In this document: piece by piece, positions 24,936 through 32,197 of the stretch
How positions within the stretch are numbered: position 1 is the first letter of the stretch
How the letters are laid out: the number at the start of each line of letters is the position of its first letter
Position numbers and translations under genes: made by a program
Notes under the pieces: generated by a model
The model's input: only the letters and a program-made list of their open reading frames with translations
What the model was told of the DNA's origin: nothing
Database searches by the model: none
Assembly (NCBI GenBank): GCA_902805545.1
Contig: CADCTD010000168.1
Coordinates: 1-36,721 of the forward strand
DNA length: 36,721 bases
DNA from: an uncultured Craurococcus sp.
GTDB taxonomy: Bacteria > Pseudomonadota > Alphaproteobacteria > Acetobacterales > Acetobacteraceae
Reading direction: 5' to 3'

Positions 24936-26759
24936 ATGTCGGAAACGCTGCTCCCCTATTTCAACCGCGAGCTGGCCGCCATCCGCCGCGATGCGGGCGA
25001 GTTCGCCGAGGCCTTCCCCAAGGTCGCCGGCCGTCTCCGCCTCTCGGCCGAGACAGTGGACGACCCTTTCGTCGCCCGGCTGCTCGAGGGCATCGCCTTC
25101 CTCGCCGCGCGCGTCCAGCACCGGCTGGACGACGAGCTGCCCGAGATCAGCGATGCGCTGCTCGAGATGCTCTCGCCGCACCTGCTGGCGCCCGTGCCCT
25201 CGATGACGACGCTGCGCCTCGCCCCGCCCGCCGATACGCGGGCGCCGGTGAAGGTGCCGCGCGGCCTCGCGGTGGAGACGGAGCCGGTGCGGGGCGAGCC
25301 CGTCCGCTTCCGCACCTGCCATGACGTGACGCTCTGGCCGCTGACCGTCGATGCGGCGCGGCTCACCGGCCTGCCGCTCACCGCGCCCGCGAATCCGCGT
25401 GCCGCGGGCGCCGTCGCCTGCCTCCGCCTGACCTTGAAGACCGCCTCGCCCGACCTGCCGATGGCGGAGCTCGGCCTCGACCGGCTGCGGCTGCATCTCC
25501 GCGGCATCGGCCCGGCCGCCGCCCAGCTCCACGAATTGCTCTGCACCGCCACCCTCTCCATCGCCCTCGCCGATGGCCCGGCCGATGCGCGCCCGACCAT
25601 CCTCGGCGCCGGCGCGCTGCAGCCCGGCGGCTTCGAGGCGGAGGAGGCGGCCCTGCCCTGGCCGCGCCGTGCCTTCGCCGGGTATCGGCTGCTGACCGAG
25701 TTCTTCGCCTTCCCGGAGAAATTCCTCTACCTCGACCTCGACGGGCTCGATGCCCGCAGCCTCGTCCAGAAGGGCGATCGGCTGGAGGTCTTCATCTACC
25801 TCTCCCGCTCCATGCCGGAGCTGGAGCGGACGCTGACGGCCGAGAATTTCGCCCTCGCCTGCACCCCGGCGGTCAACCTCTTCCCGCAGCGCTGCGAGCC
25901 CATTGCCCTCGACGGCACCCAGTCCGAATGGCTCGTGGTGCCGGATGCCCGCCGCCCGACCGCCCTCGAGGTCTATGCCGTGGAGCAGGTGCGGGAGAGC
26001 CGCGCCGACGGCACCCGCCGCTTCGTCCTGCCCTTCCACCGGCTCGGCCGCGCCGATGCCGAGGGCGAGGCCTCCGAGGCGCACTACATCGCCAGCCGCC
26101 GCCCGGCACCGCCCTCGCTCGGCGGCACGGAGACGCTGCTCAGCCTGCGTGATGCCGCCTTCGACCCGCATCGCCCGGCCGATGGCGTGCTGACGGTGGA
26201 GGCGCTCTGCTGCAACCGCGACCTGCCGAGCATGCTGCCCTTCGGCGGCGGCCAGCCGCTGCTCCGCATCGCCACCGGCGGCTCGCCTGCCGCCCATGCC
26301 GAGGCGCTCTCGCCGCCGACCTCGACGCTCCGCCCCAATCTCCGCGAGCGCGGCGCCTGGAAGCTGATCTCGCATCTCGCGCTGAACCACCTCTCGGTCA
26401 GCGGCGGCGAGGCGGGGGCGCTGGCGCTGCGCGAGATGCTCCGCCTGCACGACCTGCGCGACAGCGCCGAGAGCCGATCCTCGCTGGCCGCGCTGCTCGC
26501 CGTCGATGCCAAGCCCGGCGTCGCCCGGCTGCCGGGCGGCAGGCCCGGCGCCCTGGTCCGCGGCCTCGACGTCACGCTGACCTATGACGCGCAGCGCTGG
26601 CAGGGCGGCGGCCTCTACCTGATGGCGGCGATCCTCGAGCGCTTCCTCTCGCTCCAGGTCTCGGTCAACGCCTTCGTCCGTACCGGCGTCGCGCTGCGTG
26701 GCCGCACCGGCCATGTCGCGCAATGGCCGGCGCGGAGCGGGACGCGGGCGCTGCTGTGA
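24936..26759 (+). CDS. tssF: T6SS baseplate protein TssF (ImpG)
   Basis: This is a 607-residue DUF879 protein, the largest wedge component and structurally equivalent to T4 gp6. The N-terminus (MSETLLPYFNRELAAIRRDAGEFAEAFPKVAGRLRL) and the adjoining DPFVARLLEGIAFLAARVQHRLDDELPEISDALLEMLSPH are the diagnostic family block. The centre contains FPEKFLYLDLDGL, and the C-terminal half has NRDLPSMLPFGGG and a final VNAFVRTGVALRGR segment. Length is normal. It follows tssE by one base and overlaps the beginning of tssG. Confidence 0.95.
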   Translation: MSETLLPYFNRELAAIRRDAGEFAEAFPKVAGRLRLSAETVDDPFVARLLEGIAFLAARVQHRLDDELPEISDALLEMLSPHLLAPVPSMTTLRLAPPADTRAPVKVPRGLAVETEPVRGEPVRFRTCHDVTLWPLTVDAARLTGLPLTAPANPRAAGAVACLRLTLKTASPDLPMAELGLDRLRLHLRGIGPAAAQLHELLCTATLSIALADGPADARPTILGAGALQPGGFEAEEAALPWPRRAFAGYRLLTEFFAFPEKFLYLDLDGLDARSLVQKGDRLEVFIYLSRSMPELERTLTAENFALACTPAVNLFPQRCEPIALDGTQSEWLVVPDARRPTALEVYAVEQVRESRADGTRRFVLPFHRLGRADAEGEASEAHYIASRRPAPPSLGGTETLLSLRDAAFDPHRPADGVLTVEALCCNRDLPSMLPFGGGQPLLRIATGGSPAAHAEALSPPTSTLRPNLRERGAWKLISHLALNHLSVSGGEAGALALREMLRLHDLRDSAESRSSLAALLAVDAKPGVARLPGGRPGALVRGLDVTLTYDAQRWQGGGLYLMAAILERFLSLQVSVNAFVRTGVALRGRTGHVAQWPARSGTRALL

Positions 26760-27748
26760 ACCTCCTGCCGCCACCCATCCGCCCGCTGCCCGCCGCGCCG
26801 AGCGCCCGGCTGCTGCAGGAGCCGACGCGCTTCAGCCTCGACCAGGCGGCGCATCTGCTGGCTCCGGGCGGCGACGTGCTGGCGCTGCGCTACCGCACCG
26901 TGCTCCGCCTCGGCTATCCGGAGGGCGAGATCGCCCCGCCCCGTGCCGATGGGCGGCAGCTCCCCGTCACCACCTTCGGCCTGGTCGGCGCCGGGGGCGT
27001 GCTGCCGCGGCATTTCACTGCCTTGGTCGGGACGGAGCAGCGCAAGCGGTCGGAGGCGCTGCATGCCTTCCTTGATCTCGGCGCCTCGCGCTTCACCGGC
27101 CTCTTCGTCAAGGCGGGCGACAAGTACCGGCCGACGCGGGACCCGGCGCCGGTCGAGCGGGCGCTCGCTGCCGTCATTGGCCTCGCCACGCCGCATCTCG
27201 AGGGGCGGCTCGGCCTCGACCTGCCGCGGCTGCTCTACCATGCCGGCAACCTCGCCTCCCGCAGCCGCTCCGCGGCCCGGCTGCAGTCGATGCTGGAGGA
27301 GGAGACGGGCCTCCCCGTCCGCATCGAGGAATTCGCCGGCGGCTGGATCCGCCTGCCGGCCAGCGAGCGGACCAGGCTTGCCGGCGGCGGCCGCGGCCGC
27401 ATGATCGGCGGCCAGCATGCGGTGCTGGGCCAGGGCGCCGTTGCCGGGGCCGAGACCTGGGACAGCCAGGCCCGCTTCACCATTCGCATCGGCCCGCTGG
27501 ACCGGGAGCGCTTCGAGGCCATGCTCCCCGGCACGCCGCAGCATGACCGCGTGCTCGCCCTCGCCCGCCTTTTCGCCGGGCTCGATACCAGCTTCGCCGT
27601 CGCCCCGGTGCTGGCGGCGGGGGCGATCCCGCCCCTCGCCCTCGGCCGGGGGCGGCTCGGCTGGTCCTCCTGGCTCACTGCCCCGCGGCCACGCCGGCGC
27701 GACGGCACAGAGCCGCGCTTCGAGGGCAGCCTCGTCACGGCGAAGTGA
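26723..27748 (+). CDS. tssG: T6SS baseplate protein TssG (ImpH)
   Basis: This DUF1305 protein of about 330-341 residues forms the TssF2-TssG wedge heterotrimer. Family segments are LLQEPTRFSLDQAAHLL near the N-terminus, LRLGYPEGEI, FGLVGAGGVLPRHFTALV, the FLDLGASRFTGLFVKAGDKYRP block, the ARLQSMLEEETGLPVRIEEFAGGW block and a LGWSSWL near the end. The start is uncertain: the ATG used here overlaps tssF by 37 bases, while a GTG at 26756 would overlap the tssF stop by 4 bases, the style of this operon. Neither has a clear ribosome-binding site. It is the last recognised T6SS core gene in this arm. Confidence 0.92.
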   Translation: MAGAERDAGAAVNLLPPPIRPLPAAPSARLLQEPTRFSLDQAAHLLAPGGDVLALRYRTVLRLGYPEGEIAPPRADGRQLPVTTFGLVGAGGVLPRHFTALVGTEQRKRSEALHAFLDLGASRFTGLFVKAGDKYRPTRDPAPVERALAAVIGLATPHLEGRLGLDLPRLLYHAGNLASRSRSAARLQSMLEEETGLPVRIEEFAGGWIRLPASERTRLAGGGRGRMIGGQHAVLGQGAVAGAETWDSQARFTIRIGPLDRERFEAMLPGTPQHDRVLALARLFAGLDTSFAVAPVLAAGAIPPLALGRGRLGWSSWLTAPRPRRRDGTEPRFEGSLVTAK

Positions 27749-27845
27749 GACGCATGGCAGACACCGCGAGGCGGCACCGAAACCGCGATTTGTCCCATGG
27801 ACCACAAGGTGCATCGCAAAGCGACAATGTGCGGATCGGTTGATT

Positions 27846-27851
27846 TATACT
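27846..27851 (+). promoter_or_regulatory. Candidate -10 element of the ompA-like pair
   Basis: TATACT sits in an unusually AT-rich run (27840-27856) 30 bases before the first OmpA-domain gene. No clear -35 is seen at standard spacing (CGACAA with an 18-base spacer is the nearest). This suggests the downstream genes have their own transcription start rather than relying only on read-through from tssG, 132 bases upstream. Confidence 0.4.
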
Positions 27852-27880
27852 ATCATACCGCTGGCGAACGGAGACCTTTC

Positions 27881-28462
27881 ATGACGCGTGTGGCGACGAC
27901 CCTGCTTCTCCTCGGGACGGCGGCATTGCTGGCCCCTGGCCAGGCCGGGGCCCAGCGCAGCCAGATGGAGAATCCAAGCGCGCGGGAGCTGATCGAGCAG
28001 CTCCAGCCGGGCGGCACCCGGGGCATCCGCATCCCGGGCCAGCAGCCACCCTCGGCACCCGCTGTCCCCGCCACGCCGGCGGCGCAGCGCACCACCACCG
28101 CGCCGCCCGGCACGGCCGCCGCCTCGATCATGCTGCGCTTCGCCACCGGCTCAGCCACGCTGACGCCCGAGGCCGAGCGCAGCCTCGACGAGCTCGGCCG
28201 TGCCCTCGCCTCGCCCGACCTGGCGCCCTACCGCTTCCGCATCGAGGGCCATACCGACACGGTCGGCAGCCCCGAGTCGAACCAGGCGCTCTCGGAGCGC
28301 CGCGCCTTCGCGGTGCGGGACTATCTGACCTCGCGCCATGGCGTCAGCGCGGCCCGGCTGGAGTCGATCGGGCTCGGCGAGAGCCAGCCTCTGGTCGCCA
28401 CCCCGGACGAAAGCGCGGAGGCCCGCAACCGGCGCGTCCAGATCATCAATCTCGGCAGCTAG
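27881..28462 (+). CDS. OmpA-domain peptidoglycan-binding exported protein (copy 1)
   Basis: This 193-residue protein has a Sec signal peptide (hydrophobic core at about 5-18, cleavage near AGA at 24), a Pro/Ala-rich linker (about 45-85) and a C-terminal OmpA domain (about 88-193). The domain has the peptidoglycan-binding pattern: FATGSATL, GHTDTVGSPESNQALSERRA and a final RNRRVQIINLG strand. There is no lipobox or transmembrane barrel, so it is likely periplasmic and cell-wall bound. The ATG at 27881 follows CGGAGA. It lies right after the T6SS baseplate genes and may help anchor that machine in the wall, but a separate envelope role is equally possible. Confidence 0.88.
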   Translation: MTRVATTLLLLGTAALLAPGQAGAQRSQMENPSARELIEQLQPGGTRGIRIPGQQPPSAPAVPATPAAQRTTTAPPGTAAASIMLRFATGSATLTPEAERSLDELGRALASPDLAPYRFRIEGHTDTVGSPESNQALSERRAFAVRDYLTSRHGVSAARLESIGLGESQPLVATPDESAEARNRRVQIINLGS

Positions 28463-28961
28463 GCCTGCCAGATCCCCGCAACACCCGGATCGAGAAAGCA
28501 CCCGCACCATGGCCCGGCTTCCCGTGCTGGCCTGCTTCGCAGCCACGCTCGCCCTCACCCTTCCAACCGTGTCCAGCGCGCAGAGCGACAGCGCGGCGCA
28601 GTCGCTGATCGACCGGCTGAAGCCCTCGGGCAGTTCCGGCACCCGCGGCATCCGCCTGCCGGGCGAGGCGCCCGCCCCCGCCCCGGTCGCCGCTCCGGCC
28701 CCGGTCTGGAGCGCGCCGGCCCGTCCCGCCGCCCCGGTGCAGGAGCAGGCCGCCACGACCCGGCCCGTGGCGCCGCGCACCGCCCCGCGCGAGACGACGG
28801 CGGATGCGCCCTCGGTTTCCATTACCGTTACCTTCCAGACCGGCTCCGCCGTGCTGACGCCGGAGGCGGAGCGTGCCCTCGCCCCGCTGGGCCGAGCGCT
28901 GGCCTCGGCGGATCTCGCGCCCTACCGCTTCCGCATCGAGGGCCATACCGACACGGTCGGC
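28223..28961 (+). repeat. 45-bp identical block shared by the two OmpA genes
   Basis: Positions 28223-28267 and 28917-28961 are identical over 45 bases, coding for the APYRFRIEGHTDTVG core, while flanking sequence of the two genes differs clearly. The coordinates span both copies. This marks the pair as a tandem duplication with either strong constraint or recent gene conversion at the peptidoglycan-binding site. Confidence 0.85.
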
Positions 28962-29156
28962 GACGCCGCGGTGAACCAGGCCCTGTCCGAGCGCCGCGCC
29001 GCCGCCGTGCGCGACCACCTCGCCCGCGTCTATGGCGTGCCGGACAGCCGCATGGTCGCGGTCGGCTTCGGCTCCGCGCAGCCGCTGGTGCAGACGCCGC
29101 CGCAGGTGAACGAACCGCGGAACCGCCGCGTCCAGGTCGTCAACATCGGCAGCTGA
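28509..29156 (+). CDS. OmpA-domain peptidoglycan-binding exported protein (copy 2)
   Basis: This 215-residue paralogue of the preceding gene has the same layout: a signal peptide (about 1-22, ending SSAQS), a conserved short helix SLIDRLKPSG followed by TRGIRLPG (copy 1 has ELIEQLQPGG and TRGIRIPG), a longer Pro/Ala linker (about 55-95) and a C-terminal OmpA domain with FQTGSAVL, GHTDTVGDAAVNQALSERRA and RNRRVQVVNIG. The start is set by homology with copy 1 and the signal peptide. It follows copy 1 by 46 bases and precedes the HEIGH-motif gene by 7 bases, so the three are probably one transcript. The 'LI-QL/RL...TRGIR.PG' motif, unusual outside the OmpA domain, may contact a partner. Confidence 0.88.
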   Translation: MARLPVLACFAATLALTLPTVSSAQSDSAAQSLIDRLKPSGSSGTRGIRLPGEAPAPAPVAAPAPVWSAPARPAAPVQEQAATTRPVAPRTAPRETTADAPSVSITVTFQTGSAVLTPEAERALAPLGRALASADLAPYRFRIEGHTDTVGDAAVNQALSERRAAAVRDHLARVYGVPDSRMVAVGFGSAQPLVQTPPQVNEPRNRRVQVVNIGS

Positions 29157-29163
29157 ACCACCC

Positions 29164-30108
29164 ATGGCGGGGACCGAGGACGATACGGTCAGGCTCCCCC
29201 GCACCGGCCAGGCGCGGCCTTACCGCGCGGGGCTGATGCGGAGTGCGGCCATGCTGGGGGGGCTCGGCGCGGCGGCGGCGGCCGCGACCTGGGCCTGGAT
29301 TGGCGCGGCGCCCGCGCCATCGGTGCCGCCCGCCCCGGCGACGCCGCCGCCCGCCAGCGCCGCCGCCCCCACGGTGCCGCTGCTGGCCGAGGCGGAGCTG
29401 ATCGCGCTGCTCCCCGACCGCCCGAGCCTCCTCCGGCTGCGCGAGAACCCCCGCGTCTTCGTGCTGCTCTTCCCGAGCCTTGCCGCGCAGGGCGCGACGC
29501 TGAACCGTGCCGCGGCGCTCGTGGAGAAGGCCGGGCTGCCGCGCGACCGGCTGCTCGACGGCGTCGAGCTCGCCGCCGCCATCGCCCGCAGCGGCGACAC
29601 GCCGGAGACCTGGTATCTCGGCCATGACTACCGCTCGGCCGATCTCGCCCGCTTCTTCGCCCTTGCCGAGCGCGACCGCGTGGCGCTGACCGAGGCCGAG
29701 CTGTGGCTGCGCGAGCAGTTAGTCACTGCCCTAGCGCTCGCGGGCTCCGGCCCCTTCGCCTTCGTCTCCGTGGCCAATCCGGGCAGGCAGCTGGATGCGG
29801 CGATGCGCAACGCCGTGCTGCGACACGAGATCGGCCATGGCCACTACTTCACCCTGCCCGGCTTCGCCGAGCATGTGCGAGCGGTCTGGCAGAACGGCTT
29901 CACCGCGGCGGAGCGCGCCGCCTATCGCGCCTTCCTCGGCCGCGAGGGCTACGACACCGGCAATGAGGAGCTGATGGCCAACGAGGCGATGGCCTACACG
30001 CTCTTCACGCCCGACCCGCGCCTCTTCTCGCCGGGCCTCGTCGGCCTGTCGGCGGCAGCGGTCGAGCGGCTGCGGGAGCTGCTGCGCAACGGTCTGCCGC
30101 TGCCCTAA
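29164..30108 (+). CDS. Membrane-anchored putative zinc metallopeptidase (HEIGH motif)
   Basis: This 314-residue protein is of no family I can name. A basic N-terminus is followed by one hydrophobic segment (about 27-48) and a Pro/Ala linker (about 49-72), so the rest is probably periplasmic. The C-terminal domain has HEIGH at 221-225, a perfect HExxH zinc-binding and catalytic motif, followed about 48 residues on by MANEAMAY (Glu274), the expected place for the third ligand in gluzincin-type peptidases. GYDTGNEEL lies just before that. It starts 7 bases after the second OmpA gene. A role in cutting peptidoglycan-bound or envelope proteins is inferred. A T6SS effector is less likely because it has its own export anchor. 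Confidence 0.7.
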   Translation: MAGTEDDTVRLPRTGQARPYRAGLMRSAAMLGGLGAAAAAATWAWIGAAPAPSVPPAPATPPPASAAAPTVPLLAEAELIALLPDRPSLLRLRENPRVFVLLFPSLAAQGATLNRAAALVEKAGLPRDRLLDGVELAAAIARSGDTPETWYLGHDYRSADLARFFALAERDRVALTEAELWLREQLVTALALAGSGPFAFVSVANPGRQLDAAMRNAVLRHEIGHGHYFTLPGFAEHVRAVWQNGFTAAERAAYRAFLGREGYDTGNEELMANEAMAYTLFTPDPRLFSPGLVGLSAAAVERLRELLRNGLPLP

Positions 30109-30114
30109 CCGGCG

Positions 30115-32130
30115 TCAGCGCCGAGCCACCGTCTCCACCAGCACCGCCTGCACCGCGACACGGCCCTTCTGCTGCTGCGCCGCCTTCAGCGCGGTGCCCA
30201 GCGCCCGGAGGTAGTCGTCCGCCTTCTCCACCACCGGCCGCCGCTGGGCGAAGACCGGCCGGTCCGAGGTGAAGACGAGCACCAGGTCGGTGCCGAAGGG
30301 CTCATCCACCTCCCAGCCGGGAAAGCTGCTGGTCGGGTCCCCGAGGCGCACCTGCGCATTCGGCGCCTCGGCGCGCGACGGCACCAGATGCGCCACCTCG
30401 CCCGATTGCATCAGGTAGCTGACATAGAGCTGGCTCGGATAGGGCGGCATGCTGACCGAAAGGCGCAGCAGCTCCCCCTTCGCCAGGGGCGAGTTGCCGA
30501 TGATGTCGGCCTGCGGCCCGGCATCCGGCGCGGCGAGATAGGGCCGCACCATGTCGAGCGCGCCGCAATAGGGCCCGCTGAAGCTGCGAAGCTGCATCTG
30601 CACCGCCTCCGGCGGCAGGCCCCGCGAGGCGACCTGCTGGCGCAGCGCAGCCTCGTCGTCGCGGCGGAGGATGCCGGTGACGGTGAGGCTCGTCCCGGTG
30701 GAGGACCAGGAGATCAGGCTGCACGGCGTCTCCGCCATCGCGGCCCCGGCGGCGGCGAGGTCGGCGCGCAGCATCTCCGCCCGCCGCCGCGCCTCGTCGG
30801 CGGCCTGCTCGCGGTGCATCGCCTCCTGCTGCCGGGCGGCCTCGGCGGCCTGCTGCTGGCGGGCGGCCTCGTCGCGCCGCACCGCCTCCTCCCGTGCCCG
30901 CCGCTCCAGCTCCGCCTGGGTGTCGACGGCCGGGGTTGTCACGGCGGCCGTGGCCTGTGGGGCGACGGGCTGCGGCGGCGTGGGTGCCTGGGCGATGCCT
31001 GCCTTCTCCCGCGCATCCTGCTCCGCGGCGAGGCGAAGCTGCTCCAGCCGCTGCTGCTCCGCCTGGCGGCCGTCGCCCCCACTGCCGAAAAGGAAGAAAG
31101 CCGCGATCCCCGCCGCGGCGAGTGCTCCGGCCCCACCGGCGATCAGCCCGACCGGGGCCTTGCGGGCGGGTGCGGGTGGCGGCGAGGCCGGCGATGCTGC
31201 GGCCGGACGCGGCGCCGGGGCGGCGGGTGCGACGGTGCCGACCAGCGTCGCGTCGCTGTCGAGCCCCGGCAGCCGCCCGGCATCGGCGAAGCCGCCCGGG
31301 GCCGCAGCCGGCGCCGTCGAGGCCGCGCGGATCGCCGCGGCGAAGGCGGCGGCGTTCGGGTAGCGATCCTCCGGCCGCTTCGCCAGCGCGGTGGCGATCA
31401 CCGCGTCGAAGGCCTGCGGCGCCGTGACAGAGAGCTTCGAGGGCGGCGGCGGGTCGGTATGCAGCGCCTTGTGCATCACTGCCGAGAAGCCGCCCTCGAA
31501 GGGCTTCTCGCCGGTCAGCAGCTGGTAGAGCATCACCCCGGCCGCCCAGATATCGGCCCGCGCATCCACCGTCTCGCCGCGCAGCTGCTCAGGCGCCATG
31601 TAGCTCGGCGTGCCCATCACGGTGCCGATCTGGGTCATCGAGGAATTCTCAAGCCGGGCGATGCCGAAATCGGCCATCTTCACCGTGCCGTCCCCGCCCA
31701 GCATGATGTTGCCCGGCTTGATGTCCCGGTGCACCACGCCGCGGCCGTGCGAGTAGGCGAGCGCCGCCAGCACCTGCTCCATGATCCGGGCGATCTCGGC
31801 GACGGGGAAGCGCTCCTTCCGGTCGAGCCGGTCCTTCAGCGAGCCGCCCTCGACCAGCTCCATGACGATCCAGGCCGTCTCGGCATTCTCGCCATAGTCG
31901 TAGACGCCGACGATGTTCGGATGGGCGAGCCGCCCGGCCGCCTGCGCCTCCCGCCGGAAGCGGCTATGCGCCTCCACCCCCTCCGGGTCGCCCGGCGGCG
32001 GCCGCTTCACCACCTTGATCGCGACACGCCGCTCGATATTGCGGTCGAGCGCATCATAGACGGTGCCCATGGCGCCGCTGCCCAGGGTGCCGCGCAGCTC
32101 GTATTTCCCGGCGATCTCGTTCGGAATCAT
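30115..32130 (-). CDS. Transmembrane Ser/Thr protein kinase with DUF4384-like C-terminus
   Basis: This 671-residue protein has a PknB-type kinase domain (about 8-270) with every key residue: glycine loop GSGAMGTVY (17-25), Lys39, HRDIKPGN (134-141), DFG (154-156) and APEQL (179-183). A Pro/Ala linker, one membrane helix (about 326-349) and a Gln/Glu/Arg-rich coiled coil (about 353-465) follow. The C-terminal 200 residues contain a DUF4384-like segment (LYVSYLMQSGEVAHLVP). Topology would place the kinase inside and the C-terminus in the periplasm. T6SS loci often carry such kinases (PpkA/TagE), but this one follows the CHAT gene by 67 bases on the same strand and converges on the T6SS side, so it may serve the adhesin/CHAT operon. 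Confidence 0.92.
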   Translation of the reverse strand: MIPNEIAGKYELRGTLGSGAMGTVYDALDRNIERRVAIKVVKRPPPGDPEGVEAHSRFRREAQAAGRLAHPNIVGVYDYGENAETAWIVMELVEGGSLKDRLDRKERFPVAEIARIMEQVLAALAYSHGRGVVHRDIKPGNIMLGGDGTVKMADFGIARLENSSMTQIGTVMGTPSYMAPEQLRGETVDARADIWAAGVMLYQLLTGEKPFEGGFSAVMHKALHTDPPPPSKLSVTAPQAFDAVIATALAKRPEDRYPNAAAFAAAIRAASTAPAAAPGGFADAGRLPGLDSDATLVGTVAPAAPAPRPAAASPASPPPAPARKAPVGLIAGGAGALAAAGIAAFFLFGSGGDGRQAEQQRLEQLRLAAEQDAREKAGIAQAPTPPQPVAPQATAAVTTPAVDTQAELERRAREEAVRRDEAARQQQAAEAARQQEAMHREQAADEARRRAEMLRADLAAAGAAMAETPCSLISWSSTGTSLTVTGILRRDDEAALRQQVASRGLPPEAVQMQLRSFSGPYCGALDMVRPYLAAPDAGPQADIIGNSPLAKGELLRLSVSMPPYPSQLYVSYLMQSGEVAHLVPSRAEAPNAQVRLGDPTSSFPGWEVDEPFGTDLVLVFTSDRPVFAQRRPVVEKADDYLRALGTALKAAQQQKGRVAVQAVLVETVARR

Positions 32131-32197
32131 CCGCCCAGCAACCTCGAGGCTTCTCGCATCCGCCCGGCGGTCGACTCAAGCCGGGCGGGATATCATC

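Noticed and set aside
29164-30108. HEIGH protein as a secreted T6SS effector
   Set aside because: It carries its own N-terminal membrane anchor and has no PAAR, VgrG, Hcp or adaptor linkage and no immunity-like neighbour, so a resident envelope protease is more likely.
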